Assembly: GCF_001571265.1 (NCBI RefSeq)
Contig: NZ_BCTL01000036.1
Span: 20,473-84,472, forward strand
DNA length: 64,000 nucleotides
Direction: 5' to 3'
From: Cedecea neteri NBRC 105707 = ATCC 33855
GTDB taxonomy: Bacteria > Pseudomonadota > Gammaproteobacteria > Enterobacterales > Enterobacteriaceae
A program made the translations under genes and the position numbers. The notes under the pieces were generated by a model, which worked only from the letters and a program-made list of their open reading frames with translations, did not search any database and was not told where the DNA came from. Shown here one piece after another: positions 25,745 to 35,437 of this stretch. The first letter of the stretch is position 1, and the number at the start of each line of letters is the position of its first letter.

Positions 25745-27409
25745 ATGTTAAACCGTATCAAAATCGTTACAAGCTTACTGGTCGTCCTGGGGCTGTTTGG
25801 CATTTTGCAGATAGCTTCTGGCGGGTTGTTCTTCAACGCGCTGAAGCAGGACAAAGAAAATTTCACCGTTTTACAAACCATTCGTCAGCAGCAGTCAACG
25901 CTGAACGGCAGCTGGGTTGCGCTGCTGCAAACCCGTAATACCCTGAACCGAGCGGGTATTCGCTACATGATGGATGCCAATAAAATTGGCAGCGGTTCGA
26001 CCGTTGAAGAGCTGATGGCCATTGCCAGCACCTCGCTGAAACAGGCGGAAGTTGAGTGGGCGGCTTATGAAGCCTTGCCGCGCGATCCACGCCAGAGCGA
26101 TGCCGCCGCGCAAGAAATTAAGCGCAACTACGACATTTATCACGGCGCGCTAGCGGAGCTGATTCAGCTGCTTGGCGCGGGGAAAATTAACGAATTCTTC
26201 GATCAGCCAACCCAGGGGTATCAGGACGGTTTTGAGAAGCAATACGTTAACTATCTGCAGCAAAACGACCACCTTTATCAGGAAGCTGTCGACAGCAGCA
26301 ACAGTTCCTACAGCATGGCGATTTGGATCCTGATTGGCGTCCTGATTGTGGTGCTGGTGGTGATCCTTGTGGTCTGGCAGGGGATCCGCACAACGCTTAT
26401 CTCTCCGCTGAATCGTCTGATCGAAAGCATTCGCCATATTGCCAGCGGCGATTTGGTGCGCAAAATCGACGTTGAAGGCACCAACGAGATGGGGCAGTTG
26501 GCCGAGAACCTGCGGCATATGCAAAACGAGCTGGTGATTACCGTGGGTGAAGTCCGCAACGGCGCGAATGCTATTTATAGCGGTGCCAGCGAGATTTCCA
26601 TCGGCAATAACGATCTCTCTTCTCGTACCGAACAGCAGGCGGCTTCGCTTGAGGAAACGGCCGCGAGCATGGAGCAGCTGACTGCCACGGTTAAGCAGAA
26701 TGCCGAGAACGCCCGTCAGGCCAGCCAGCTGGCGCTGAGCGCCTCTGAGACCGCACAGCGTGGTGGCAAAGTCGTGGACAATGTGGTGCATACCATGAGC
26801 GAAATTGCCGGCAGCTCGCAGAAAATTGCCGACATTATTAGCGTGATTGACGGCATTGCCTTCCAGACTAACATTCTGGCACTTAACGCTGCCGTTGAAG
26901 CTGCCCGTGCGGGTGAGCAGGGGCGTGGTTTTGCGGTCGTAGCCGGTGAAGTTCGTAACCTGGCGCAGCGCAGCGCCCAGGCCGCAAAAGAGATTAAAAC
27001 CCTGATTGAAGACTCGGTCAGCAAGGTGGATACCGGTTCGACGCTGGTTGAAAGCGCCGGGGAAACCATGGGGGAAATCGTTAATGCGGTTACCCGCGTG
27101 ACCGATATCATGGGTGAGATTGCCTCTGCTTCTGACGAGCAGAGTCGCGGTATCGATCAGGTTGGATTAGCGGTTGCAGAAATGGATCGTGTGACCCAGC
27201 AGAACGCCGCGCTGGTGGAGGAGTCTGCCGCTGCCGCTGCCGCGCTGGAAGAACAGGCCAGCCGTCTTACGCAGTCCGTTTCCGTGTTCCGTATCGCTCA
27301 GGAGCGCCAGGCAAAAGCACAGTCTGCCGCGCCGAAGGCTACTGCGACGACTGCTGCACCGCGTAAAACCGTGGCCGCAGCGTCTGACGATAACTGGGAA
27401 ACCTTCTGA
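25745..27409 (+). CDS. tsr: serine chemoreceptor Tsr
   Basis: The 554-residue methyl-accepting chemotaxis protein matches E. coli Tsr along its length. It has an N-terminal membrane helix, a periplasmic four-helix domain containing the serine-binding [14 protein letters not shown] segment, a second membrane helix near 195-215, a HAMP domain, methylation helices and the hairpin tip with [20 protein letters not shown]. It ends in NWETF, the pentapeptide that tethers CheR and CheB. It reports serine and pH-type stimuli to CheA/CheW. It is monocistronic, with a sigma-28 promoter and its own terminator. Confidence 0.96.
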   Translation: MLNRIKIVTSLLVVLGLFGILQIASGGLFFNALKQDKENFTVLQTIRQQQSTLNGSWVALLQTRNTLNRAGIRYMMDANKIGSGSTVEELMAIASTSLKQAEVEWAAYEALPRDPRQSDAAAQEIKRNYDIYHGALAELIQLLGAGKINEFFDQPTQGYQDGFEKQYVNYLQQNDHLYQEAVDSSNSSYSMAIWILIGVLIVVLVVILVVWQGIRTTLISPLNRLIESIRHIASGDLVRKIDVEGTNEMGQLAENLRHMQNELVITVGEVRNGANAIYSGASEISIGNNDLSSRTEQQAASLEETAASMEQLTATVKQNAENARQASQLALSASETAQRGGKVVDNVVHTMSEIAGSSQKIADIISVIDGIAFQTNILALNAAVEAARAGEQGRGFAVVAGEVRNLAQRSAQAAKEIKTLIEDSVSKVDTGSTLVESAGETMGEIVNAVTRVTDIMGEIASASDEQSRGIDQVGLAVAEMDRVTQQNAALVEESAAAAAALEEQASRLTQSVSVFRIAQERQAKAQSAAPKATATTAAPRKTVAAASDDNWETF

Positions 27410-27430
27410 TTTAATAGTTTTCGAAACGAT

Positions 27431-27465
27431 AAGGCGGACAGTTTAAAGCTGTCCGCCTTTTTTAT
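27431..27465 (+). terminator. terminator after tsr
   Basis: AAGGCGGACAG and CTGTCCGCCTT form an 11-base stem with a short loop and six T follow. It overlaps the end of the convergent lysR gene by a few bases. Confidence 0.92.
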
Positions 27466-28397
27466 ACCCTGGCCACCATTTCCAAAGCGTCGCTATCCTG
27501 AAGCCAGTCGCGTGAATTTATCCTCAGCATTTCCATAAATGTATTCCCTGCGGTGGAAAGCCGCCCAATGCTTGGGCAAACGATGTTCACGCTGGTCGCC
27601 GGTAATACTTCTTTGAGCGTGAGTGGACGAAGGTTTTTTTCATAGCCGGGAAAACGCAGCCTGACCGAAGTCCACATGCTGACAATGGGCGCTTGCTCCA
27701 TCATGCGCGCCATAATCCACGGCGAAGAGCAGTGCACAATTGTCGGCGGCAGCGGCAGGTTATAGCGGCGGAAAACCTGGCCCAGAATAGAGTGCTCCCC
27801 CGGCTCATCCCAGTCCAGCCAGGGAAATTGCATCAGGCTCTTCAGAGTCGTGGTGTGGGTCACGGGATGATGTTCGCCAGCAATAATAGTGTTAGTCAGG
27901 GCGTAGAGCGCCTCGTGGTACAGCGTGCCGCTGGTGGTCCCACTGGCGCTGGTCATCACCGCCATATCCAGCCGTTGATTAGCCAGGGCATCCAGAATCT
28001 GGTGCGGCCTGCCTTCCATGGCGGTGAGTTTCACGCCAGGGTAGCGGCTTTGGTACTGGCTCATTGTGGTGCTGAAAGGGCCATAAGAGGCAGCTGAGGT
28101 AAACCCAATGCGCAGCTGACGCATGGCTTTACCAAGCAGGCTGTCTATTTCATCCCTTGCCTGATGCAGCGAACGATCGATGTCTCTGGCATGGCGCAAC
28201 AGCACCTGCCCGTACTCATTTAACGTCACGCCCCGTGATGAGCGTTGCAAAATTGGCATGCCGATTTCAGTTTCCATCTCCTGAATGGTTTTGGAAATGG
28301 CTGGCTGGGTGAGGTGTAGCGCCCGGGCGGCCTTGCCAATGCTGCCTTGTGCGGCAACTTCTAATAACACATCTAACTGATTTAACTTTATTTTCAT
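27462..28397 (-). CDS. LysR-family regulator
   Basis: The 311-residue protein has the N-terminal LysR winged helix (LLEVAAQGSIGKAARALHLTQPAISKTIQEME, broken across residues 10-42) and a periplasmic-binding-protein-like effector domain with a segment LRIGFTSAASYGP near 95. It is divergent from the MHS transporter and amidohydrolase genes, with 178 bases between, so it most likely controls them in response to their substrate. The effector is not known. Length is normal for the family. Confidence 0.87.
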   Translation of the reverse strand: MKIKLNQLDVLLEVAAQGSIGKAARALHLTQPAISKTIQEMETEIGMPILQRSSRGVTLNEYGQVLLRHARDIDRSLHQARDEIDSLLGKAMRQLRIGFTSAASYGPFSTTMSQYQSRYPGVKLTAMEGRPHQILDALANQRLDMAVMTSASGTTSGTLYHEALYALTNTIIAGEHHPVTHTTTLKSLMQFPWLDWDEPGEHSILGQVFRRYNLPLPPTIVHCSSPWIMARMMEQAPIVSMWTSVRLRFPGYEKNLRPLTLKEVLPATSVNIVCPSIGRLSTAGNTFMEMLRINSRDWLQDSDALEMVARV

Positions 28398-28575
28398 TTG
28401 TTACCCTGCCAAAGACCACCGCCGTAGTGCAAAAAATGTGCTCTCAGAATACAAAGAATATAACCAAAGCCATAACCAATTTTTATGTTTGCGATGTTCT
28501 TTTTTTATGCAGATAGTCGAATCACTCCCAGGAGTAACAACACGACATGCAAAATATAATTAGAAGGAAGTGAGC

Positions 28576-29910
28576 ATGAAACCATCTGCCAGTTCTGCCT
28601 CAGCGGCCAACGGGTTGATAGCCCCGATCCCGCCTCAAACCCGTCCGGTGGAAGAGCAAACCAGCGCTAAGTCCCTGGTGGCCGTGACGTTGGGAAACGG
28701 GTTAGAAATCTATGATTTTGCGGTTTATAGCTTTTTCTCTGTCATTATTGGCCATCTCTTTTTCCCCTCCAGCAATGACTATGTTTCGCTGCTGCTGGCC
28801 GTTGCGACCTTTGGCGTAGGCTTTGTGATGCGTCCACTCGGTAGCCTGGTACTTGGCAATTATGCAGACAAGCATGGGCGCCGTGCAGGGATGACGCTGA
28901 TCCTCGGTTTGATGGCCCTTGGTGTGATGCTGGTGGCGTTTGCGCCCACTTACAGCCAGGCGGGAATTTTTGGGCCGCTGGTGCTGATTTGCGGGCGCCT
29001 GCTGCAAGGGTTTTCTGCCGGTGGTGAAGTGGGCGCGGCAACCAGCTGGTTGATGGAGGCCGGAGATAAATCCCGACGCGGGCAGCGCGTGAGCTGGCAG
29101 ATGACCAGCCAGGGTGGCGCGGCGCTGTTTGGCGCGGCAATGGGGGCGGGATTGAGTCATTATCTCAGTGAAGAAGCCCTGTACGATTGGGGCTGGCGCG
29201 TTCCTTTTATTCTAGGTCTGGCCATCATGCCCATCGGCATGTATATCCGCCGCCACCTGCCGGAAACCCATCATACTGAAGCCGCTCCACAGGGGGAGAA
29301 TTCGGCCAAAATACTCTGGCGAGAGCATCGACGTGCCCTGTTGCTCGGCATTTTGCTGATCATGAAAGGCACGACCACGTTCTACATCATTATCTATTAC
29401 ATGCCTGCGTATATGGTGAACACGCTGCATATGCCTGCGGCAACGTCCTACTGGGTAAGCCTGACGGCGGCGCTGATGACGCTGCTGATCCCCTTTTTTG
29501 CCGGTAAGCTGGCGGATCGTCTGCCCCGACGTAAGCCGATCATGACCGCTTGCTTTGCCGTATCGTTATTGCTGATTTGGCCGATCTTCGCATCGATCCT
29601 TAACGGCATGCCGCTGTTTGTCACTATTGCGTTAATCGCTGTCGATCAGGTGCTGGCGAATATTTGCACGGTGGTGTTGTTCCTGCTGCTGCTTGAAGCG
29701 TTTCCGAAAACGGTGAGAGCTTCGGGTATCGGCATCGTGTATGCCGTTGGCGTGACGCTGTTTGGCGGCTTTGCGCAATTTAACGTGACCTGGCTACTCA
29801 AAGTAACCGGCCAGCCTATGACGCCGGCCTGGTATCTGATTTTTTGTTCTTTCGTTTCTCTGGCGGCGTTGCTTGCCTGGCGGGAACGGAAAGCGCTACC
29901 TGATGCTTAA
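28576..29910 (+). CDS. MHS-family metabolite:proton symporter
   Basis: The 444-residue protein has about twelve hydrophobic helices and the metabolite:H+ symporter features of the major facilitator superfamily: VTLGNGLEIYDFAVYSFF near residue 40, MRPLGSLVLGNYADKHGRR near 90 and LLQGFSAGGEVGAAT near 140. Members move carboxylates, betaines or amino-acid derivatives. The next gene is an M20 amidohydrolase 15 bases downstream, so the substrate is probably an N-acylated or aromatic amido acid. The ATG at 28576 is preferred to GTG at 28570 because AAGGAAG is then well spaced. Confidence 0.86.
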   Translation: MKPSASSASAANGLIAPIPPQTRPVEEQTSAKSLVAVTLGNGLEIYDFAVYSFFSVIIGHLFFPSSNDYVSLLLAVATFGVGFVMRPLGSLVLGNYADKHGRRAGMTLILGLMALGVMLVAFAPTYSQAGIFGPLVLICGRLLQGFSAGGEVGAATSWLMEAGDKSRRGQRVSWQMTSQGGAALFGAAMGAGLSHYLSEEALYDWGWRVPFILGLAIMPIGMYIRRHLPETHHTEAAPQGENSAKILWREHRRALLLGILLIMKGTTTFYIIIYYMPAYMVNTLHMPAATSYWVSLTAALMTLLIPFFAGKLADRLPRRKPIMTACFAVSLLLIWPIFASILNGMPLFVTIALIAVDQVLANICTVVLFLLLLEAFPKTVRASGIGIVYAVGVTLFGGFAQFNVTWLLKVTGQPMTPAWYLIFCSFVSLAALLAWRERKALPDA

Positions 29911-29925
29911 CACAAGGAGCTGATT

Positions 29926-31092
29926 ATGTTGATTAAAGAGATTCTGGATCGTGAAGAAGAGATGATCGCCATTCGGCGCGATTTCCACCAACATCCGGAG
30001 CTGGGTTTTGAAGAGTTCCGAACGAGCGACCGTATTGCCGGGCTGCTGACTGAATGGGGTTACGAAGTGCATCGTGGGTTGGGCGGCACCGGCGTGGTTG
30101 GCACGCTTAAGGTGGGCAACGGTGGTAAAAGATTGGGGATCCGTGCCGACATGGATGCGCTACCGATGCAGGAGCAAACGGGTTTGCCGTGGGCAAGCCA
30201 GGTAGAGGGGAAGATGCATGCCTGTGGGCACGATGGTCACTGTGCCATTCTGCTTTCTGCGGCGCGTTATCTGGCGGAGAAAAAGTCTTTTAACGGCACG
30301 CTGCATCTGATCTTCCAACCTTCGGAAGAAAAGATCGGCGGCGCTAAACGCATGATTGACGATGGCCTGTTCAAGCTCTTCCCGTGTGATGCGGTGTTCG
30401 GCCTGCATAATTTCCCACTGATCCCTGCCGGGCAGATTGTGACGAAACCGGGCGCGCTAATGGCATCTTCTGACAGCATGACGATTACCCTGGAAGGCAA
30501 AGGGGGGCATGGGTCGATGCCGGAACATTGTATTGATCCCACCATTGCTGGAGCATCTATTGTGATGGCGTTGCAAACTATCGTCTCCCGCAATATTGAT
30601 CCGCAGGATTCAGCGGTGGTCACCGTAGGCAGCCTGCAGAGCGGCACAACGCATAACATTATCCCTCACAGTGCCGTGCTGAAACTGAACATGCGCGCTT
30701 TTAAAGAGGAAGTTCGTGAGGCGCTTAAACAGCGGGTTGAAACCCTTGTACATGCTCAGGCGGAAAGTTTTGGCGTGAAGGCTAGCATTGAGGTGGATTT
30801 TGGTTATCCGGTGACGATCAATAACGAAGCGCAAACGGCATTCGCGCTGCAGGTTGCCCGGGACACGTTCGGTGCGGATAAAGTGGCAGATCCTCAGCAA
30901 GTTAAGAGCATGATGGGCAGCGAAGATTTCTCTTTTATGTTGGAAGAAGTGCCGGGTTGTTATATCTGGCTGGGAACTGCGACGGGTAAAGATGACTACT
31001 CGGTGCATCACCCGCTGTATCAGTTCAACGATGCCTGTATATCGGTGGGCGCAACCTATTGGGTGCGGTTGAGCGAGGCATTTTTGCGCTGA
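29926..31092 (+). CDS. M20-family amidohydrolase
   Basis: The 388-residue protein is an M20D-type zinc amidohydrolase: IRRDFHQHPELGFEEF at residue 17, the metal-binding HACGHDGH near 100, FQPSEEKIGGA with a catalytic glutamate near 130, and a dimerisation domain around 185-300 (GKGGHGSMPE). Relatives are hippurate hydrolase, N-acetyl-amino-acid deacetylases and IAA-amino-acid hydrolases. It should release an amino acid from an N-acyl conjugate. It shares an operon with the MHS transporter; specificity is not readable. Confidence 0.86.
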   Translation: MLIKEILDREEEMIAIRRDFHQHPELGFEEFRTSDRIAGLLTEWGYEVHRGLGGTGVVGTLKVGNGGKRLGIRADMDALPMQEQTGLPWASQVEGKMHACGHDGHCAILLSAARYLAEKKSFNGTLHLIFQPSEEKIGGAKRMIDDGLFKLFPCDAVFGLHNFPLIPAGQIVTKPGALMASSDSMTITLEGKGGHGSMPEHCIDPTIAGASIVMALQTIVSRNIDPQDSAVVTVGSLQSGTTHNIIPHSAVLKLNMRAFKEEVREALKQRVETLVHAQAESFGVKASIEVDFGYPVTINNEAQTAFALQVARDTFGADKVADPQQVKSMMGSEDFSFMLEEVPGCYIWLGTATGKDDYSVHHPLYQFNDACISVGATYWVRLSEAFLR

Positions 31093-31098
31093 GGTTTT

Positions 31099-31134
31099 CC
31101 CCCTGACGCTTTCCTTTGTGGGAGCGTTAGGGGG
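31099..31134. terminator. hairpin between the amidohydrolase gene and ubiK
   Basis: CCCCCTGACGCT and AGCGTTAGGGGG form a near-perfect 12-base stem around a 12-base loop between two convergent genes. A clear T tract is missing. Confidence 0.55.
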
Positions 31135-31144
31135 AGGATATCCA

Positions 31145-31405
31145 TTACTCTGCGTCTTTAGGCGCTTCGCGGTTTTCCAGCTCGGTCAGGCGCTGCTCGA
31201 GGAGAGCCAGCTTCTCGCGGGTGCGCAACAGGACCTGAGTCTGGACGTCAAACTCTTCGCGGCTTACCAGGTCAAGGCGGGTTAGCTGAGACTGCAGCAC
31301 CTGGCGTACTTTTTTCTCCACGTCATCCCCGAACTCACGAATCCCTTTCGGCATTGACTCATGGACCTGACGGGCGATTTGTTCAATTTTTTTCGGGTCA
31401 ATCAT
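31145..31405 (-). CDS. ubiK: ubiquinone biosynthesis accessory factor UbiK
   Basis: The 86-residue protein begins [21 protein letters not shown] and ends in a coiled-coil stretch ([20 protein letters not shown]). This is the BMFP fold of UbiK (YqiC), which pairs with UbiJ in the soluble Ubi complex and supports aerobic quinone synthesis. The start at 31405 matches the family; four extra residues upstream do not. It is divergent from ribB as in E. coli. Confidence 0.93.
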   Translation of the reverse strand: MIDPKKIEQIARQVHESMPKGIREFGDDVEKKVRQVLQSQLTRLDLVSREEFDVQTQVLLRTREKLALLEQRLTELENREAPKDAE

Positions 31406-31492
31406 AGCGGCTTCCATTATCTGGCGGGTTATTGGGCTAATTGTAATGCCTGATTGCTAGGGGATAAACTGGAAATGTTGCCTGCGTAATCG

Positions 31493-31521
31493 TTGCCCAC
31501 AAAAATGATTAGCGCTATAGT
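31493..31521 (+). promoter_or_regulatory. predicted ribB promoter
   Basis: TTGCCC (31493-31498) and TATAGT (31516-31521) are 17 bases apart and sit just before the FMN riboswitch. They match sigma-70 consensus at 4 and 5 of 6 positions. Confidence 0.65.
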
Positions 31522-31532
31522 GAACCTGCTTA

Positions 31533-31676
31533 TTCTCAGGGCGGGGCGAAACTCCCCACCGGCGGTAAATCAGCGAACGCTGAAAGCCCGCGAGCGCTTC
31601 AGGCTTTGCCTGAAGGTCAGCAGATCCGGTGTAATTCCGGGGCCGACGGTTAAAGTCCGGATGGGAGAGAGTAACG
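31533..31676 (+). ncRNA. FMN riboswitch (RFN element)
   Basis: The leader carries the conserved blocks of the RFN aptamer in order: GGGCGGGGCGAAACTCCCCACCGG, the GCGGTAAATC turn, GAAAGCCCGCGAGCG, the GGTCAGCAGATCCGGTG block and the closing GCCGACGGTTAAAGTCC plus GGATGGGAGAGAGTAACG (blocks listed in overlapping pieces). FMN binding folds the leader so that ribB expression is switched off. This is the same arrangement as in E. coli, where the processed leader is called SroG. Confidence 0.96.
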
Positions 31677-31713
31677 ATCACGTCAGGCTTCGGCCTGCCC
31701 GCGTTATTTTTTT
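31673..31713 (+). terminator. terminator of the riboswitch expression platform
   Basis: CAGGC-TTCG-GCCTG forms the inner hairpin, AACG and CGTT can extend it, and seven T follow. It lies between the aptamer and the ribB start, as expected for transcriptional control by FMN. Confidence 0.65.
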
Positions 31714-31769
31714 AGCTCCTAAGACTGCCCTGATTCTGGTAACCATAATTTTAATGAGGTTTTTTTACC

Positions 31770-32423
31770 ATGAATCAGACGCTACTTTCTGCATTTGGCA
31801 CCCCGACTGAGCGCGTTGAGCGTGCTCTTGATGCGCTTCGCGAAGGCCGTGGCGCCATGGTTCTCGACGACGAAAATCGTGAGAACGAAGGCGATATGAT
31901 CTTCCCGGCTGAAACCATGACCGTTGAGCAAATGGCGCTGACCATTCGCCACGGGAGCGGTATTGTCTGCCTGTGCCTGACCGACGAACGCCGTAAACAG
32001 CTCGATCTGCCAATGATGGTCGAAAACAACACCAGCGCTTTTGGCACCGGTTTTACCGTGACCATTGAAGCTGCTCACGGCGTCACGACCGGCGTTTCTG
32101 CTGCTGACCGCCTGACCACCGTACGCGCGGCAATTGCCGACGGCGCGAAACCAAGCGATCTGCATCGTCCTGGCCACGTTTTCCCACTGCGCGCGCAGCC
32201 GGGCGGTGTGTTAACCCGCGGTGGCCACACCGAAGCCACTATCGACCTGGTTTCTCTGGCCGGTTTCAAACCCGCTGGCGTCCTGTGTGAGCTGACTAAC
32301 GACGATGGCACCATGGCGCGCGCGCCGGAGTGCATCGAGTTCGCCCGCAAACACAATATGGCCGTTGTGACCATCGAAGATCTGGTGGAATATCGCCAGG
32401 CGCAAGCGCGCAAAGCCAGCTAA
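31770..32423 (+). CDS. ribB: 3,4-dihydroxy-2-butanone 4-phosphate synthase
   Basis: The 217-residue enzyme has the RibB signature [18 protein letters not shown] with the acidic metal-binding residues near 33-40, the [10 protein letters not shown] block, the [10 protein letters not shown] segment and [10 protein letters not shown] near 150. It turns ribulose-5-phosphate into the four-carbon unit of riboflavin with release of formate. It stands alone behind the FMN riboswitch and has an intrinsic terminator. Confidence 0.97.
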   Translation: MNQTLLSAFGTPTERVERALDALREGRGAMVLDDENRENEGDMIFPAETMTVEQMALTIRHGSGIVCLCLTDERRKQLDLPMMVENNTSAFGTGFTVTIEAAHGVTTGVSAADRLTTVRAAIADGAKPSDLHRPGHVFPLRAQPGGVLTRGGHTEATIDLVSLAGFKPAGVLCELTNDDGTMARAPECIEFARKHNMAVVTIEDLVEYRQAQARKAS

Positions 32424-32430
32424 AAAAGTA

Positions 32431-32457
32431 AAGCCCGGTCAGCGCGATCGGGCTTTT
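32431..32457 (+). terminator. terminator after ribB
   Basis: AAGCCCG and CGGGCTT form a stem around an 11-base loop, followed by TT and G. It is seven bases after the ribB stop codon. Confidence 0.8.
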
Positions 32458-32601
32458 GTATTTCACCTCACTTCCGCTGTTTTCGTCTTTTCAGACCTGT
32501 TCAAAATTTCTGATGATCATCATCATGCTTATCTGAGTTCTTCCCCTAAAAATTGGGCGTAATCTGTGTTCATTAAAGCTTAGCCATTTAAGGACACCCT
32601 C

Positions 32602-33390
32602 ATGACAACCCAACGTATGCCCGCGCTGTTCCTTGGTCACGGTAGCCCGATGAACGTGCTGGAAGATAACCGTTATACCCGTGCCTGGGCGCAGCTTGGC
32701 GAAACGCTGCCGCGGCCAAAAGCGATTGTGGTGGTGTCGGCCCACTGGTTCACCCGTGGAACAGGCGTGACCGCGATGGAAGCGCCGAAGACGATTCACG
32801 ACTTTGGCGGTTTTCCGCAGGCGCTGTATGACACACATTACCCGGCGCCCGGCTCGCCTGAACTGGCGCAGCAGCTGGTTGATCTGCTGGCCCCGACGCC
32901 TGTGGCGTTAGATAAAGAGGCGTGGGGCTTTGACCACGGTTCATGGGGTGTGCTGATCAAGATGTACCCGAATGCGGATATCCCGATGGTGCAACTGAGT
33001 ATCGACAGCACGAAGCCGGCAGCCTGGCATTTGGAGGTTGGCCGCAAACTCGCCACGCTGCGTGACCAGGGCATTATGCTGGTGGCGAGCGGTAACGTGG
33101 TGCACAACCTGCGCACCGCCCGCTGGCACGGTGAAAATACGCCATATCCCTGGGCCGAGTCGTTTAATGACTATGTTAAAGCCAACCTAACCTGGCAGGG
33201 GCCTGCGGAGCAGCATCCGCTGGTGAACTATCTCAGCCATGAAGGTGGTTCACTGTCTAACCCTACGCCGGAACACTTCCTGCCGCTGCTTTATGTGCTG
33301 GGCGCGTGGGACGGCAAAGAGCCGGTCACGATTCCGGTCGACGGAATTGAGATGGGATCGCTGAGTATGCTGTCGGTTGTGGTGGGATAA
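32602..33390 (+). CDS. ygiD: 4,5-DOPA dioxygenase extradiol-like protein
   Basis: The 262-residue protein belongs to the LigB-type class III extradiol dioxygenase family. It begins with LFLGHGSPMNVLED (metal-binding histidine), has VVVSAHW near 50 and WGFDHGSWGVLIKMYP near 113. E. coli YgiD opens the DOPA ring to betalamic-acid-type products in vitro; its physiological substrate is unclear. It sits convergent with the ygiCB pair as in E. coli. Confidence 0.93.
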   Translation: MTTQRMPALFLGHGSPMNVLEDNRYTRAWAQLGETLPRPKAIVVVSAHWFTRGTGVTAMEAPKTIHDFGGFPQALYDTHYPAPGSPELAQQLVDLLAPTPVALDKEAWGFDHGSWGVLIKMYPNADIPMVQLSIDSTKPAAWHLEVGRKLATLRDQGIMLVASGNVVHNLRTARWHGENTPYPWAESFNDYVKANLTWQGPAEQHPLVNYLSHEGGSLSNPTPEHFLPLLYVLGAWDGKEPVTIPVDGIEMGSLSMLSVVVG

Positions 33391-33392
33391 AG

Positions 33393-33418
33393 AAAAGGCG
33401 CCGGATGGCGCCTTTTTT
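33393..33418. terminator. bidirectional terminator between ygiD and ygiC
   Basis: AAAAGGCGCC, GGAT loop and GGCGCCTTTTTT form a compact stem with T or A runs on both sides between two convergent genes. Confidence 0.92.
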
Positions 33419-33423
33419 AACGT

Positions 33424-34584
33424 TTATTCCACAAAAATATGCGGATAGAAACGGGAAAGATCCTGCGTAATAAGTTCGCGATCTTCACGAATACCGATCC
33501 CAGCAGGTTGATCGTTAATCAGCCAGCTGCCAATTAGCGTATAGCTGTCGCCGAATTTAGGTAGCTGATAGAACTGTTGGACGATCATGCCTTCTTCGCC
33601 GTAAGGACCGTCAACGCGAGCGATCTCCTGCCCATTTTCGATGATCTTCACGTTGGCGCCTTCGCGGGAAAAGATTGGCTTCACGACGTATTTTTCCATC
33701 GGCGGGAAGTTATCTTCGGCGAAATAGGCTGGCAGCAGGTTAGGGTGGTTCGGGAACATCTCCCACAGCATCGGCAGCAGGGCTTTGTTGGAGATAATGC
33801 TTTTCCAGGCCGGCTCCAGCCAGCGCACGCCAGCATCTTCCAGTTTGGTAGAGAACATCTCACGGAGCATGAATTCCCACGGGTAGAGTTTGAACAGGTT
33901 GCTGATAACCTGATCCTGCAGATCGGTGAACTGTCCTTTCTCCCCGAGACCAATTTCCTCAATAAAGAGGAATTCGCTGGCGACGTCAGATTCGGCGGCG
34001 CAGTCCTGCAGATACTGCACTGTGCCGCGATCTTCGACGGTGTCCTGGCAGCAGGCAAAGTGCAACAGATTAAAGCCGTGCTGCTGCTTTAGCTCGGCGA
34101 AGCGTTCAATCAGCTTTTCCTGCAGGCTGTTGAACTGGTCTGCGCCTTCGGGCAGGTTACCTGCAGCGACCTGATCTTCAAGCCAGATCCACTGGAAGAA
34201 CGCCGCTTCATACAGCGACGTTGGCGTATCGGCATTGTTTTCCAGCAGCTTGGGTTCACCCACGCCATCCCACGCCAGATCCAGGCGGGAATAAAGGGAA
34301 GGCTGCTGGCTGCGCCAGGACTGGCGAACAAATTCCCAGGTGTGTTTCGGAATGCGAAAACGGGCCATCAGCTCGTCGCTGGCCACCACCTTTTCCACGA
34401 CCTGGAGACACATTTGATGAAGTTCGGCAGTCACCTCTTCCAGGCGTTCAACCTGAGCCAGCGTGAGCTTGTAATAGGCGTCTTCACACCAGTACGGCTC
34501 GCCGTACATGGTGTGGAAATTGAAGCCGTACTCTGTGGCTTTTTCGCGCCAGTCAGGACGCTCAACGATAGAAACTCTTTCCAT
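33424..34584 (-). CDS. ygiC: ATP-grasp glutathionylspermidine synthase-like protein
   Basis: The 386-residue protein matches YgiC. It contains the synthetase (ATP-grasp) half of glutathionylspermidine synthetase, with [11 protein letters not shown] near 95, [11 protein letters not shown] near 302 and a C-terminal [21 protein letters not shown] end. The amidase half of the bifunctional enzyme is absent, as in E. coli YgiC. The ligation partner is not established. It is transcribed after ygiB with a six-base gap. Confidence 0.93.
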   Translation of the reverse strand: MERVSIVERPDWREKATEYGFNFHTMYGEPYWCEDAYYKLTLAQVERLEEVTAELHQMCLQVVEKVVASDELMARFRIPKHTWEFVRQSWRSQQPSLYSRLDLAWDGVGEPKLLENNADTPTSLYEAAFFQWIWLEDQVAAGNLPEGADQFNSLQEKLIERFAELKQQHGFNLLHFACCQDTVEDRGTVQYLQDCAAESDVASEFLFIEEIGLGEKGQFTDLQDQVISNLFKLYPWEFMLREMFSTKLEDAGVRWLEPAWKSIISNKALLPMLWEMFPNHPNLLPAYFAEDNFPPMEKYVVKPIFSREGANVKIIENGQEIARVDGPYGEEGMIVQQFYQLPKFGDSYTLIGSWLINDQPAGIGIREDRELITQDLSRFYPHIFVE

Positions 34585-34590
34585 GATTGA

Positions 34591-35268
34591 TCAGCCGCCC
34601 ATCGAACGGCTGCTGCCGGAGGTGGCGCTGCTGCGCTGCATGGTAGATTGCTTGGCAACGGATTCACCAAAGCCGCCGCGCGTCACCGTTGAGGTCGTGG
34701 CTGGTTTTGGCGCCATTGCGCTTTTCGGGACGGTCGTCGTCCGGCCTGGCGTGGCCGCACCGTAGCTCTTACCGCTGGCATCGGCGTACTTGCCGTAAGC
34801 CGGGCTGGCCGGGTTTTTCGAGGTAAACAGCGGTTGCTGTGCAAAGCCCGCGCCGCCGCCCATCAGGCGACCCATCATGTACCCCGCCATCAGCGGCATC
34901 CAGAAGCTACCGCTTTGCTGGGGCTGTGCCTGAGCCTGGCTTTCACCTGCAAGGCTTGCCTGAGCAGGAGCTTGCTGGCACTGGCCTTCGCCAAACTCGG
35001 CGACACAGGCTTCACGGGAAGCATATTTCGGCGCCGTGCGTTCGGCTTCTTTCAGGGCGTTATTATAGGCGGTGGTACATTCCGCGCTTTTGCTCGGGTT
35101 TGCCTGCGAGCAGTCGTCCGCGTTTTGATACATTGAGACGGTTTCGTCGTTTTGTTCACAGCCGGCCAGCATAAAGACGGCGGTAACAGCTAACGCCACC
35201 GGCGTTAAATGGCGTGCGTTCCAGCTTTTGCGGAACGATGAATGATTTATATTTTTTGTCCGTTTCAT
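34591..35268 (-). CDS. ygiB: YgiB-like DUF1190 lipoprotein
   Basis: The 225-residue protein has a basic N terminus, a hydrophobic stretch and a lipobox-like LAGC near residue 36, followed by a soluble region with the DUF1190 cysteine-rich motif ([21 protein letters not shown]). The C-terminal third is low-complexity with Ser, Gly and Thr. It is conserved with ygiC downstream of tolC in enterobacteria; its role is not known. Confidence 0.88.
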   Translation of the reverse strand: MKRTKNINHSSFRKSWNARHLTPVALAVTAVFMLAGCEQNDETVSMYQNADDCSQANPSKSAECTTAYNNALKEAERTAPKYASREACVAEFGEGQCQQAPAQASLAGESQAQAQPQQSGSFWMPLMAGYMMGRLMGGGAGFAQQPLFTSKNPASPAYGKYADASGKSYGAATPGRTTTVPKSAMAPKPATTSTVTRGGFGESVAKQSTMQRSSATSGSSRSMGG

Positions 35269-35390
35269 TTAATCAGTCCTGAGCCCAGTAGGTTTGGTGC
35301 TAAGGATAGGGGATGAGCGGTTGAAATTGAAGCGATGTTGGCCTGTTGGCAGGGGATCTTTACGTTGCCTTACGTTCAAATGCGAGACAG

Positions 35391-35420
35391 AAAAAAAGGG
35401 GCGTAAAAATACGCCCCTTT
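35391..35420 (-). terminator. terminator after tolC
   Basis: On the minus strand AAAGGGGCGTA and TACGCCCCTTTTTTT form a stem with a seven-base T tract 18 bases beyond the tolC stop. It separates tolC from ygiB. Confidence 0.92.
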
Positions 35421-35437
35421 CATTGGCATTCCGGCGA

